Assembly (NCBI RefSeq): GCF_000148995.1 | Contig: NZ_GL538353.1 | Location: 372,001-436,000 of the forward strand | Reading direction: 5' to 3' | Length of the DNA stretch: 64,000 bases | DNA from: Listeria grayi DSM 20601 | GTDB taxonomy: Bacteria > Bacillota > Bacilli > Lactobacillales > Listeriaceae | In this document: positions 6,974 through 16,559 of the stretch, piece by piece | Numbering within the stretch: the first letter of the stretch is position 1 | How the letters are laid out: every line of letters begins with the position of its first letter | Made by a program: the position numbers and the translations under genes | The notes under the pieces: generated by a model | Database searches by the model: none | What the model was told of the DNA's origin: nothing | The model's input: the letters and a program-made list of their open reading frames with translations, nothing else

Positions 6974-8410
6974 ATGAAAGATTTTGTCAAAGCAATAACG
7001 AAAAGAGAAGAAGATTTCGCACAATGGTATACGGATGTCGTGCTGAAAGCTGAACTTGCTTCTTATTCCAGCGTGAAAGGTTGCATGGTCATTCGGCCGA
7101 CAGGCTATGCCTTGTGGGAAGGGATCCAGCAGTATATCGACCGGCACTTGAAGGCGACTGGGCATGAAAATGTCTATATGCCACTCTTGATCCCTGAAGG
7201 AAAACTAAAGCAAGAAGCCGAGCATGTGGAAGGTTTTGCGCCGGAGCTTGCCTGGATCACTGAAACAGGGGAAGAAAAACTAGCCGAACGTCTGGCGATC
7301 AGACCGACATCAGAAGTATTATTTGCCGAACATTTTAAAGAGATCATCCACTCCCACCGCGATTTACCAAAGCGTTATAATCAGTGGGCGAATGTTGTCC
7401 GGCTTGAGAAAAATACGCGTCCCTTTTTGCGTACGACAGAATTTCTCTGGCAGGAAGGACATACCTGTCATGAGACTCATGAAGAAGCGCAAGAAGAAGT
7501 GATGGCGATTTTGGATCTATATACAGCTGTCTGCGAAGAGCTGCTGGCGATCCCTGTTGTCAAAGGCCGGAAAACGGCGCGCGAAAGATTTGCCGGTGCG
7601 CGCGAGACTTATACATTAGAAACATTGATGTATGATGGCAAAGCACTGCAGATCGCAACTTCTCATGATTTAGGCGATGTCTTCTCCAGTGCTTTTGGAA
7701 TCGAGTTTACCAACCGGGAAGGTATCGATACGCCGGTATACCAGTCCTCATGGGGAATAACGACGCGTACGATCGGTGCACTCATCATGGTGCATGGTGA
7801 TGACCGCGGTTTGATGTTGCCACCACGAATCGCGCCTATCCAAGTCATCATCGTACCGATCGCTCAGCACAAAGAAGGTGTGATCGCAGCAGGAGAAAGC
7901 ATTTTGGCACGTTTGCAAGAAAAGGGGATTCGCACGAAGATCGATTTGTCCGATAAGCAACCTGGCTGGAAATTCAATGAATCTGAAATGAAAGGGATTC
8001 CTATTCGGATCGAAATGGGACCACGCGATATGGAAGCGGGACAAGTGATCGTCGTGCGCCGTGATACGGGTGAAAAAACGGCGGTAGCAATGGAAGGATT
8101 AGAAGCGTATGTAACGGAACTGCTTGAGACGATCCAACGGAATTTGTTTGAACAAGCGAAAAGTCGCAATGAAGCCAATACTCTGTATACGGAGTCAGCC
8201 GAAGAATTTACCCGTAAAATCAAAGCGGGCGGATTTGCTGTTACTCCGCATTGCGGGGAAGAAAGTTGCGAAGAGGCCATCAAGACAGAAACGACCGCAA
8301 CGGCTCGTTGTATGGCATTTACAGACGAAGAAAAAGACCTTACTGGCAAAACCTGTCCACATTGCGGGAAACCGGCGGTAAGTTTGATCCATTTTGCAAG
8401 AGCATATTAA
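6974..8410 (+). CDS. proS: Prolyl-tRNA synthetase, archaeal/eukaryal-type (short, ProS type 3)
   Basis: A 478-residue class II synthetase that charges tRNA-Pro. It lacks the inserted editing domain of the ~570-residue bacterial enzyme and carries instead the C-terminal extension typical of the archaeal type, with Cys pairs CGEESC and CPHCGKP plus RCMAF that can bind zinc. Class II motifs are visible: VRLEKNTRPFLRTTEFLWQE (motif 2 region) and GDDRGLMLPPRIAP (motif 3 region). The ATG has AGGAGG 7 bases upstream; longer in-frame openings run into the T-box terminator. It is regulated by the T-box just upstream. Listeria species normally have a bacterial-type ProRS elsewhere, so this may be an additional, transferred copy. 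Confidence 0.93.
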   Translation: MKDFVKAITKREEDFAQWYTDVVLKAELASYSSVKGCMVIRPTGYALWEGIQQYIDRHLKATGHENVYMPLLIPEGKLKQEAEHVEGFAPELAWITETGEEKLAERLAIRPTSEVLFAEHFKEIIHSHRDLPKRYNQWANVVRLEKNTRPFLRTTEFLWQEGHTCHETHEEAQEEVMAILDLYTAVCEELLAIPVVKGRKTARERFAGARETYTLETLMYDGKALQIATSHDLGDVFSSAFGIEFTNREGIDTPVYQSSWGITTRTIGALIMVHGDDRGLMLPPRIAPIQVIIVPIAQHKEGVIAAGESILARLQEKGIRTKIDLSDKQPGWKFNESEMKGIPIRIEMGPRDMEAGQVIVVRRDTGEKTAVAMEGLEAYVTELLETIQRNLFEQAKSRNEANTLYTESAEEFTRKIKAGGFAVTPHCGEESCEEAIKTETTATARCMAFTDEEKDLTGKTCPHCGKPAVSLIHFARAY

Positions 8411-8443
8411 AAAAGCGCTGTGTCACGTGACACAGCGCTTTTT
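8410..8443. terminator. Bidirectional terminator between proS and sugar-binding protein gene
   Basis: A long uninterrupted inverted repeat (AAAAGCGCTGTGTCAC and its complement) with A and T flanks serves two convergent genes. Confidence 0.9.
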
Positions 8444-8452
8444 CGATCTTCC

Positions 8453-9691
8453 TTATTTTTTGAGGATCGAAGTTGCTTCTTGATTGTATTTATCCATTTG
8501 TTTTTGTACATTTGCGCCACCGCGATAGATCTGCTCAAAGTTTTTCAAGAAGCTTTGTGCTAATTCTTCATATTGCGGTACTTGCAAGGAAGGTTCTGCA
8601 TGTTTGATTTGTTCACCGAATGTTTTGTAGAATTGATTTTCTTTCAAAGATTTGTCTTCCCATGCTTTTTGACCAGTTGGCAAGGAAGTAGTCATCTTCA
8701 TCCATTTTAATTGTACATCAGGTTTACTCATATATTCTAAGAATTTAACTGCATTGGTTTTATTCTTGCTATAATTGAAGACACTCAAGTTCGCGCCGCC
8801 AAATGGAGAGTTGTTGTTTTTGCCTTTTGGAAGGACACTAGTCGCCCATTTGCCTTTGACATCAGGAACAGTTTCTTGGATCGTTTTGACCATCCATGGA
8901 CCACTGACGAACATTGGGACAACGCCGTCACCGCCAAAGCTTTGTGAGATATCTAAACCTAGATCTTCTTTTGGTGAAATTCCGTCTTTAAAGAAAGAAT
9001 CCATATATTTCACAGCATCAACGAAAGGTTTTTGGTTGAATACAGGTTTACCATCTTTTAATAGCGGCGAACCATTTTGTTTTCCATACATAAAGCCAAT
9101 GGTTTGCTCTTTGCCATCTAGACTAAAGCCATACATATCTTTGCCACGATCCGCTAGTTTTTTACCAGCATCATGCAATTCTTCCCAAGTAGCAGGAGCC
9201 TTATCATAACCGACTTTTTTCAATAGGTCTGTGCGATAGTATAATACACGTGTATCAGCATACCAAGGAACACCATACATCTTATCATCATATTTTACAG
9301 TTTTGATTGATGCAGGGTAAAATTTATCTTCGTTAAGCGCTGCTTTTTTCTCTGTTTCTTTCGTGATATCCATCAAAGCCCCAGCTTTAACAAATTCTGG
9401 CATCCAAGTTGCTCCCATTTGGACAACATCAGGGCCTGATTTAGAAGCAACTGCTGTTAGTAGTTTATCATGTGCATTGGACCAAGGAATAGCTTGAATC
9501 TTTACTTTGATCCCCGATTCTTTTTCAAAATCTTTGACTAGGTCGGGAAGTTGTTTCGCCTCATCTCCCATTGCCCAAACTGTTAATACTTTACTATTAG
9601 AAGAATTGCCGCCGCTTGAACCACATGCTCCAAGTACTAGTGCTAAAGTTAAAACAAATACTAATGCCCAAATCTTTTTTGCGCCTTTCAT
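8453..9691 (-). CDS. Sugar ABC transporter substrate-binding lipoprotein
   Basis: A 412-residue extracellular solute-binding protein, family 1. The signal peptide ends in a lipobox LVLGACGSS, so the mature protein is attached to the membrane through Cys at about residue 23. The body has family features such as LTVWAMGDEAKQLPDLVKDF and VPWYADTRVLYYR. It would deliver an oligosaccharide to an ABC permease, but no permease or ATPase gene is next to it, so the partners must be elsewhere. Its promoter carries a perfect-consensus cre and two palindromic operators upstream, so carbon catabolite repression and a LacI-type repressor are likely. Confidence 0.9.
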   Translation of the reverse strand: MKGAKKIWALVFVLTLALVLGACGSSGGNSSNSKVLTVWAMGDEAKQLPDLVKDFEKESGIKVKIQAIPWSNAHDKLLTAVASKSGPDVVQMGATWMPEFVKAGALMDITKETEKKAALNEDKFYPASIKTVKYDDKMYGVPWYADTRVLYYRTDLLKKVGYDKAPATWEELHDAGKKLADRGKDMYGFSLDGKEQTIGFMYGKQNGSPLLKDGKPVFNQKPFVDAVKYMDSFFKDGISPKEDLGLDISQSFGGDGVVPMFVSGPWMVKTIQETVPDVKGKWATSVLPKGKNNNSPFGGANLSVFNYSKNKTNAVKFLEYMSKPDVQLKWMKMTTSLPTGQKAWEDKSLKENQFYKTFGEQIKHAEPSLQVPQYEELAQSFLKNFEQIYRGGANVQKQMDKYNQEATSILKK

Positions 9692-9713
9692 TATTTCCCC
9701 TCCAATTATTTAA

Positions 9714-9727
9714 TAGAAACGTTTCGA
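9714..9727. promoter_or_regulatory. LacI-type palindromic operator, site 1
   Basis: TAGAAACGTTTCGA, a palindrome centred on ACGT, lies between the -10 box and ribosome site of the sugar-binding protein gene. It is nearly identical to a second site 125 bases away. Confidence 0.55.
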
Positions 9728-9734
9728 TAAAATT

Positions 9735-9763
9735 ATTATAATCTATTTTGTAATCGTTTACAA
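9735..9763 (-). promoter_or_regulatory. Promoter of sugar-binding protein gene with overlapping cre site
   Basis: On the minus strand TTGTAA (9763-9758) and TATAAT (9740-9735) are separated by 17 bases. The -35 region is part of TTGTAAACGATTACA (9763-9749), which fits the CcpA cre consensus WTGNAARCGNWWWCA at every position, so CcpA should block transcription when glucose is present. Confidence 0.8.
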
Positions 9764-9837
9764 GTGTTTTATTTCATGAAAATAAGGTTTTTGTTTTGAG
9801 GTGAACGGGTAAAATACTGTTTATAGTTTAGTCATCA

Positions 9838-9853
9838 ATAAAAACGTTTCGAT
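9838..9853. promoter_or_regulatory. LacI-type palindromic operator, site 2
   Basis: ATAAAAACGTTTCGAT shares the AAACGTTTCGAT core with site 1. It lies between the divergent sugar-binding protein and esterase genes and could allow a looped repressor complex or control of the esterase. Confidence 0.5.
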
Positions 9854-9938
9854 AGAAAGGTTAAAAATTAGTATTTTCCATTTCTTTGGATTAAAATAAA
9901 AATTAAATGCTAGAAATATAGTAGAAGGAGTGGAGAGA

Positions 9939-10694
9939 ATGGCAGTTTCATCTTTACGGATATTTTCCGATAGTTTAGCGCTGCATATCGAATTAAACGT
10001 GTGGTTGCCAGATAATGTCAGCGGAGAAAAAGCTATTCCAGTGTTATACCTCTTACATGGATTGACCGACGATCATAACGGCTATCTGCTGCATAGTCCG
10101 CTAATGAAATATGTGAATGAGATGCCGGTTGCAGTGGTCATGCCGCAAGTTCACCGAAGTTATTATACAGATATGAAGCAAGGTGGAAAATATTGGACAT
10201 TTGTAAGCCAAGAGCTTCCACAAAAATTAAAACAATGGTATCGAATCAGCGATAAACCAGAAGATACTTTTGTGGCCGGGCTTTCCATGGGAGGGTATGC
10301 GGCTTTGAAATGGGCGCTCCGTTATCCCCATAAAATCAAAGCTGCCTGGGCGCTTTCCCCAGCAGTCGATATAACGGATATGCGGAAACGGATGCCGGAA
10401 CGCGAAGAGGAGTTTCAGTGGATCTTTGGATCGATTTCCGAATTTGAATCATCTGAAAATAACCTCTTCCATTTATTGCGTCAAACAGATGACAATGTGA
10501 CTTTGCCGGCGATGAAGCAATATTGCGGAAGACAAGATTATTTATATGAGGATAATAAACGCTTCCAAGAATTGGCAGAAGCAAAGTGGGGGAACTACGA
10601 GTTTTATGAAAGTGACGGAGAACATGATTGGGATTTCTGGTATCCTAATTTTGAACATGTCTTCTCGGAGATCAAACAATATCTTCATCATTGA
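9939..10694 (+). CDS. Alpha/beta-hydrolase esterase (tributyrin esterase / EstA family)
   Basis: A 251-residue cytosolic esterase of the esterase-D-like family. The nucleophile elbow is GLSMGGYA at about residues 113-120, the oxyanion region LYLLHGLTDDH is near residue 38, and the acid and His are likely DYLYED and GEHDWDFW near the C-terminus. It would cleave short-chain acyl or carbohydrate esters. The ATG is chosen because GAAGGAG ends 8 bases upstream; an earlier GTG overlaps the ribosome site itself. It is divergent from the sugar-binding protein gene with LacI-type operators in between, so it may belong to the same sugar regulon. Confidence 0.88.
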   Translation: MAVSSLRIFSDSLALHIELNVWLPDNVSGEKAIPVLYLLHGLTDDHNGYLLHSPLMKYVNEMPVAVVMPQVHRSYYTDMKQGGKYWTFVSQELPQKLKQWYRISDKPEDTFVAGLSMGGYAALKWALRYPHKIKAAWALSPAVDITDMRKRMPEREEEFQWIFGSISEFESSENNLFHLLRQTDDNVTLPAMKQYCGRQDYLYEDNKRFQELAEAKWGNYEFYESDGEHDWDFWYPNFEHVFSEIKQYLHH

Positions 10695-10750
10695 TAAACC
10701 ATGAGGGAAGCTGCTTGCTTATGGAAGATGCTTTCCTCATAGAACATCTT

Positions 10751-11332
10751 TTAATCTGAAGAACTTTTTTTGAGGGCTTCTTTTTGCTTTTCAAGGGAAG
10801 TTAATTCTTCTTCTAGTTCGGTTTCTTTGGAAGTGATCTCTTGTTCTTTTTTGGGCTTCGGTGTTTTGATCACGCGGTTGACAATAATCGCAACTGCCAC
10901 TCCGATAACTGTATCAAGCAAGCGCTGGAACGCATAGAGAACCGACTGCCCATGAGGGATCGTGTAGATGATGATGAGCAAAGTCGCCACCGAACCGATG
11001 ATTCCGGCATTATAATCCAAACCATCGAAAAGAACGATGATCCCGATGACGAGCAACGGAATAAGAAATAGTTCTATCCAGAAATTATAGTGAAAATACT
11101 GGCTGATCAGCGCAAAAATAATCGCACCGACTGCTCCGAGCGTATTTCCTAAGATACGTGCTTTGCCGAATGTAAAAGTAGCGCTGATATCTTCTCGCAA
11201 TGCGAAAACCGCTGATAAGGCAGCGATCATCGTATACTGCCGATCAAAAAAATGATAGATCAAAATGCAGAGCAAGACAGCGATACCTGTTTTTGTCGTG
11301 CGCATTCCTAGGCGAAAATGGAAATGTTTCAT
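10751..11332 (-). CDS. Aromatic acid exporter (ArAE_1 / FUSC-like) family membrane protein
   Basis: A 193-residue membrane protein with about four to five hydrophobic segments between residues 10 and 140, followed by a charged coiled-coil tail (KEQEITSKETELEEELTSLEKQ) at about residues 163-183. The family has been linked to efflux of aromatic acids; length matches the short Gram-positive members. The start is taken at the internal Met (MKHFHF): GAAGGA lies 8 bases upstream, while the more upstream ATG overlaps that ribosome site. It converges on the esterase gene with no clean T-tailed terminator between. Confidence 0.8.
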   Translation of the reverse strand: MKHFHFRLGMRTTKTGIAVLLCILIYHFFDRQYTMIAALSAVFALREDISATFTFGKARILGNTLGAVGAIIFALISQYFHYNFWIELFLIPLLVIGIIVLFDGLDYNAGIIGSVATLLIIIYTIPHGQSVLYAFQRLLDTVIGVAVAIIVNRVIKTPKPKKEQEITSKETELEEELTSLEKQKEALKKSSSD

Positions 11333-11438
11333 AGCATACATCCTTCAAATTTATAATATGGTTTTATTTTACCATTTTTTAATAGTAAAATGGTATAAAG
11401 CAGAAATTACGACGTAAAACTTCAAAGGAGTGCTAAAA

Positions 11439-12176
11439 ATGATTAATTTTCGTGATTTAGGAAATGTCCAAAATAATGCCGGAAAGACAGTAGTTTCAGG
11501 TAAGTTGTTCCGAAGCGGGGAATTATGCGATTTGTCGCCAACCGATAAACATTATTTGGAGAGTGAATTGCAGCTTAAAAGGATTGTAGATTTTCGAAGT
11601 GAGAGTGAGCGTTTGGAAAAACCGGATGATGTGGTAACGGGAGCAACATATACGGCCATCGACATTATGAGCAGCAGCAACGGTAATACGGCTAGTTTTG
11701 AAGACTTGATGAACGGCAAAAGCTCAGCGGAAAAACGAATGGAGAATATTTATGAGGAACTGATCATTTCTGAGTCAGCTTTAAAAGGATATCAAGCATT
11801 TTTTGAGATCGTAGTAGAAAAAGCGAACGTTCCACTGGTGTTTCATTGTTTTGCTGGAAAAGACCGCACTGGGATCGGTGCAGCGCTGATCTTGAAAATG
11901 CTCGATGTTCCGCCAGAAGCGATCATGGCTGACTATTTAGCAACCAATGCAGCGCGTAAAAAAGCAAATGACGGGATCATTCAGCAGATCTTGGCGACTT
12001 ATCAAGTATTCGACCGTGGGGACTTGGAAACACTGCTAACCGTTCAGCCGAGCTTTTTAGAATATGCGCAGCAGCTCGTGCAAAAGCATTATGGCGGGTT
12101 TGAGGGTTATCTCCAAAATGGCTTGCAACTGCCCAAAGATTTTACTAGGGAAATGCAGCAATTATATTTAGTGTAA
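11439..12176 (+). CDS. Tyrosine-protein phosphatase, Y_phosphatase3 family
   Basis: A 245-residue protein with the P-loop HCFAGKDRTG at about residues 136-145, giving the Cys-x5-Arg active site of dual-specificity/tyrosine phosphatases. The N-terminal NFRDLG and FRSGEL segments are typical of this family, whose Listeria relatives (LipA type) dephosphorylate phosphotyrosine and phosphoinositides and are secreted in some species. No signal peptide is seen here, so this member is probably cytosolic. The ATG follows AAAGGAG by 8 bases. Confidence 0.88.
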   Translation: MINFRDLGNVQNNAGKTVVSGKLFRSGELCDLSPTDKHYLESELQLKRIVDFRSESERLEKPDDVVTGATYTAIDIMSSSNGNTASFEDLMNGKSSAEKRMENIYEELIISESALKGYQAFFEIVVEKANVPLVFHCFAGKDRTGIGAALILKMLDVPPEAIMADYLATNAARKKANDGIIQQILATYQVFDRGDLETLLTVQPSFLEYAQQLVQKHYGGFEGYLQNGLQLPKDFTREMQQLYLV

Positions 12177-12180
12177 ATAA

Positions 12181-12214
12181 AAAAAGTTATGCGGATCAAC
12201 CGCATAACTTTTTT
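12181..12214. terminator. Bidirectional terminator
   Basis: AAGTTATGCGG and CCGCATAACTT with an ATCAA loop and A/T flanks lie between the convergent phosphatase and lactonase genes. Confidence 0.9.
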
Positions 12215-12219
12215 AGTTT

Positions 12220-13266
12220 TTATTTTAAGAATTTAACACAAACTGGTTCAGGAACTTTTACTTCTTTTTGCAGAAGTTTCAATGCGCCAGTTTCTTGATT
12301 TACTTGGAAAACAGTGACATTATTCGTGTTTTCGTTTGCTGCAAGTAAAATCTCGCCGGTGAAATTAAGATCGAAATCACGCGGTCCTTTTCCTTCTACA
12401 GAAACAGTCTCTATTTTGGTTAGCTTACCGGAATCCGGATCGATTGAAAAGCTAGTGATCGAATCATGGCCGCGGTTGGAAACATATAAGAATTTTCCGT
12501 TTGGCGAGACATGGATCGCACTGCCAGTGTTTGCGCCAGTGAAATCTTCCGGTAGGGAAGCAACTGTTTGGAAGGCAATGATGCTTCCCGTATCCGCATT
12601 GTATTCTGCTGCGATAACTTCAGCAGTAAGTTCGGTCATGATATAAACAAATTTTTTGTTCGGATGGAAGTCCAAGTGACGTGGTCCACTTCCGGGAGTC
12701 ACGGCCAGTTCAGATACTTCTACTAATTTACCGTCTTCGATCGAATAGGTGGTTACTCGGTCAGTACCTAAGTCGCAAGTGATCACGTGTTTACCATCCG
12801 GAGAATAACCGGCAAAATGAGCATGTGGCTTTTCTTGACGTTCGTGCACGCTGCTACCTTTATGTTGGACAACAGAGGTTTCTGTTTGAATAGTGCCATC
12901 ATCCAAAACAGGATAGGAAACAATCGTTCCTAAGTGATAGTTGGCGGATACTAGACGCTGATTGTCATCGGAAAGATCGACGTAACAAGGAGGACTACCT
13001 GCTCCAAGCACTTGATTGATGAATTGCAATGTGCCATCTTCTTGAATGGAAAATGACGCTACACCGCCATTGTCATTGTCTTTGGCAACGGAAAAAACCA
13101 GTTTTTCGTCATTGCTGATTTTTAAATAAGTTGGGTTGTTTACTTTCCCAGCTAATTTATTTTCTTTTATTTCGCCTGTCGAGGTGTTGACTACGAGACG
13201 ATAAATACCTTGGCTTTCTGCCTTTGTATAGGTCCCGATATATGCAGTTGCTTCTTTATTTGCCAT
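12220..13266 (-). CDS. pgl: 6-phosphogluconolactonase, lactonase (beta-propeller) family
   Basis: A 348-residue seven-bladed propeller protein of the YbhE/Pgl type. Family stretches include AYIGTYTKAESQGIY at the N-terminus, AGSGPRHLDFHPNKKFVY-like motifs (TPGSGPRHLDFHPN) mid-protein, and GKGPRDFDLNFTG near residue 297. It hydrolyses 6-phosphogluconolactone in the oxidative pentose phosphate route. AGGAGG precedes the ATG. No zwf or gnd is adjacent. Upstream lies an sRNA-like transcription unit on the other strand, then gdhA. Confidence 0.88.
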   Translation of the reverse strand: MANKEATAYIGTYTKAESQGIYRLVVNTSTGEIKENKLAGKVNNPTYLKISNDEKLVFSVAKDNDNGGVASFSIQEDGTLQFINQVLGAGSPPCYVDLSDDNQRLVSANYHLGTIVSYPVLDDGTIQTETSVVQHKGSSVHERQEKPHAHFAGYSPDGKHVITCDLGTDRVTTYSIEDGKLVEVSELAVTPGSGPRHLDFHPNKKFVYIMTELTAEVIAAEYNADTGSIIAFQTVASLPEDFTGANTGSAIHVSPNGKFLYVSNRGHDSITSFSIDPDSGKLTKIETVSVEGKGPRDFDLNFTGEILLAANENTNNVTVFQVNQETGALKLLQKEVKVPEPVCVKFLK

Positions 13267-13400
13267 TCAAAATTCCTCCTAATCAATAAATGTTAACGTA
13301 TTCATTATAGCATATGCACTAAGATAATAATAAGCATACGCAATTGTTACTAGATAGTTACTCAAAACACGGATAATGAAATATTTTTGAAATAAAAGTA

Positions 13401-13429
13401 TTTACAAAGAAATAAAAGAAATGTATAAT
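13401..13429 (+). promoter_or_regulatory. Promoter of Rli31-like sRNA
   Basis: TTTACA at 13401-13406 and TATAAT at 13424-13429 with 17 bases between them point away from the lactonase gene toward the hairpin pair downstream. Confidence 0.75.
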
Positions 13430-13435
13430 AAATAT

Positions 13436-13541
13436 ATCCATTAGATCTCATTGCTTTCTAAGATAAATCACTTCCCCCACAGACATGTTTTAGAAAGCAA
13501 AAAAGCAAGTAGCCAACCACCACCTGGCTACTTGCTTTTTT

Positions 13542-13543
<2 letters not shown>
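13436..13543 (+). ncRNA. Small RNA of about 108 nt, probable Rli31 counterpart
   Basis: A sigma-A type promoter is followed by two hairpins. TTGCTTTCTA/TAGAAAGCAA (13451-13500) encloses a large loop containing CTTCCCCC (13471-13478), and a 12-bp terminator stem lies at 13504-13536 with eight T. No reading frame fits. In L. monocytogenes the sRNA rli31, involved in lysozyme resistance, lies next to the lactonase-like gene lmo0558 (from memory), so position and size agree. The C-rich loop resembles an anti-Shine-Dalgarno seed. The 3' hairpin overlaps the gdhA terminator region. Confidence 0.75.
13504..13543. terminator. Bidirectional terminator of sRNA and gdhA
   Basis: AGCAAGTAGCCA pairs with TGGCTACTTGCT around an ACCACCACC loop. 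T8 follows on the plus strand and T6 on the minus strand, so it also ends gdhA. Confidence 0.9.
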
Positions 13544-14969
<1,426 letters not shown>

Positions 14970-15075
14970 TCACTTATGATGTTAGTTTACCTGTAATTGA
15001 AAATAAAAACAAGCATTTTATAAAAATTTTCTGAAATTTACAAAAAAGGGGGAGATGTATCTGGCAAAACAGAAA

Positions 15076-15086
15076 AATGGTATAAT
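15076..15086 (+). promoter_or_regulatory. Extended -10 promoter of the 2OG-Fe oxygenase gene
   Basis: TGGTATAAT (TATAAT at 15081-15086) is a TGn-extended -10 box 28 bases before the chosen ATG. It argues against a longer open frame that would start at 15055. Confidence 0.6.
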
Positions 15087-15114
15087 AGACATATGTTTAG
15101 GAAGGGTGAAAGAG

Positions 15115-15888
15115 ATGAATCAACACTATTGGAATGAATTAAAACAAAGCGGTTTTGCCCAGTTTGATCTGCGTGCAGAGCTGCCTACTATAAAGGAAAG
15201 TGAGCTTGAGGTATTGAAGCAAGCTTTTGCATCCATGCCGCCTGATGCGTATGCGCAAACGAAAGGAAGATACCGTCGTTTTTCGCGAGCAGTAATCATG
15301 CCTTGGAACCTACATGTCGAGTGGCTGCCCAGCATGCATGATGAAGACGGAAATGAAGTAGCGGAGTATTTCCAAGGCGATTTCAATCCTGAATATAAAG
15401 AAGCCTATCGTTCCTTTCCGGCATTACCGGGAGAAGTCCGCGCGACGGAACTTTTGAAAAATATTATCCAGTATGATTTTGCGCAAACCAATTGGCAAGA
15501 ACGTGATGAGAAAATGCCGATCAATGTTGGCGTGCATTTTGTTCGATTGATTGTAGAAAAAGATGGGGAAGAAGCCGTTTCTTCGCCCAACTGTCTGCAT
15601 CGTGACGGCGAGCCTTTTACCTTTGCTCATTTGATCCAACGTTTGAATGTTGACGGCGGACATAATGTGATCGCGACTATCGGCGATACCGATCAATTGC
15701 CCGAAGCTATCGACCCAAGCCATATCAAAGCTTCGTTTGAATTGACGGAAGCGTTGAGTTCTTATGGGGTTGCGGATGCGCTTGTCAGTCATTATGTCAG
15801 CGGCGTGAAAAAAGGCGCTGCAGCAGGACCGGCGATTCGAGACATTATTTTGATCGATTATCAGCCTACTGTGGTCAAGGCTTTGTAA
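15115..15888 (+). CDS. 2OG-Fe dioxygenase family protein (PF10014 type)
   Basis: A 257-residue protein resembling the 2OG-Fe_Oxy_2 family, which includes Bacillus L-isoleucine 4-hydroxylase. The iron ligands are probably the His and Asp of CLHRDGEPFTFAHL (around residue 165) and a later His in LVSHYVSG; the Arg of RDIILIDY near the C-terminus may hold 2-oxoglutarate. Hydroxylation of a free amino acid is the likely activity; the substrate is unknown. The ATG is chosen because GGAAGGGTG lies just upstream and a TATAAT sits inside any longer frame. It is followed by a perfect 10-bp terminator. Confidence 0.8.
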   Translation: MNQHYWNELKQSGFAQFDLRAELPTIKESELEVLKQAFASMPPDAYAQTKGRYRRFSRAVIMPWNLHVEWLPSMHDEDGNEVAEYFQGDFNPEYKEAYRSFPALPGEVRATELLKNIIQYDFAQTNWQERDEKMPINVGVHFVRLIVEKDGEEAVSSPNCLHRDGEPFTFAHLIQRLNVDGGHNVIATIGDTDQLPEAIDPSHIKASFELTEALSSYGVADALVSHYVSGVKKGAAAGPAIRDIILIDYQPTVVKAL

Positions 15889-15896
15889 TCTACAGT

Positions 15897-15929
15897 CAGC
15901 TTGCAGATTTTGCTGCAAGCTGATTTTTT
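15897..15929 (+). terminator. Intrinsic terminator
   Basis: CAGCTTGCAG and CTGCAAGCTG form a perfect 10-bp stem with an ATTTTG loop, followed by ATTTTTTA. Confidence 0.9.
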
Positions 15930-15948
15930 AAATAAAGGAGGAGAAAAA

Positions 15949-16491
15949 ATGACAACTTATATTTTACTATTGAGAGGAATCAATGTCGGTGGCAAAAATA
16001 AAGTAGCGATGCCTGATTTACGTCTATGTTTAGAAAAACTGGGATTTGAGCGGGTACGGACCTACATCAATAGCGGCAATGTTTTATTCGATACTGAGAC
16101 AGTTCCGTTGGAAAGCCTGATATCGCGTTGTGAGGAAGCGATCCTGCAAACCTTTGGATTCCGTGTCGTTGTCGGGGTCATAGAAGCAAACGCCTTTGTA
16201 CAGGCAATGAAACTAGCACCCGACTGGTGGGGCAATGATCCGGAAAGCAAGCACAATGCTATTTTTGTCATTCCTCCTTTTACAGCAACCCAAATTGCAG
16301 AAGAAGTTGGCGAAGCACTACCGGATTATGAGAAAGTCGCCATCGCAGAGCCCATCGTTTTTTGGTCCGCAGCAGTCGCTACTTTTTCCAAAACGCGATG
16401 GTCTAAAATCGTGAAGCGTTCCGCCTATGCCAACGTAACGATCCGCAATGCCAATACAGCGAAAAAACTACTCCAGCTTATTAAAGAATAA
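15949..16491 (+). CDS. DUF1697 family protein
   Basis: A 180-residue soluble protein. The N-terminal TYILLLRGINVGGKNKVAM and RTYINSGNVLFD segments are the hallmark of DUF1697, a widespread family of unknown biochemical function with a ferredoxin-like fold. The start is set at the ATG preceded by AAAGGAGGAG; the reading frame extends upstream but crosses the terminator of the previous gene. It has no obvious partner, although the orphan EIIB gene follows 68 bases downstream with its own promoter. Confidence 0.88.
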   Translation: MTTYILLLRGINVGGKNKVAMPDLRLCLEKLGFERVRTYINSGNVLFDTETVPLESLISRCEEAILQTFGFRVVVGVIEANAFVQAMKLAPDWWGNDPESKHNAIFVIPPFTATQIAEEVGEALPDYEKVAIAEPIVFWSAAVATFSKTRWSKIVKRSAYANVTIRNANTAKKLLQLIKE

Positions 16492-16506
16492 CCTTCTGCC
16501 TTCCAT

Positions 16507-16530
16507 TAGTAAGCGCTTTCTTGTTATAAT
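16507..16530 (+). promoter_or_regulatory. Promoter of orphan EIIB gene with cre-like element
   Basis: TATAAT at 16525-16530 is preceded by TGT (extended -10). TAGTAAGCGCTTTCT at 16507-16521 matches the CcpA cre consensus at 13 of 15 positions (the second and last bases differ), which would place CcpA on the promoter. Confidence 0.45.
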
Positions 16531-16559
16531 GAGAAAAGTAAACGGAAGGGGAATAAAAG

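Noticed and set aside
10699-10740. Hairpin ATGAGGGAAGC/GCTTTCCTCAT between esterase and exporter genes
   Set aside because: The stem is imperfect and neither strand has a proper T tract directly after it, so I did not list it as a terminator.
15424-15918. 164-codon minus-strand frame opposite the 2OG-Fe oxygenase
   Set aside because: It overlaps a conserved gene fully and crosses its terminator; codon pattern is that of a shadow.
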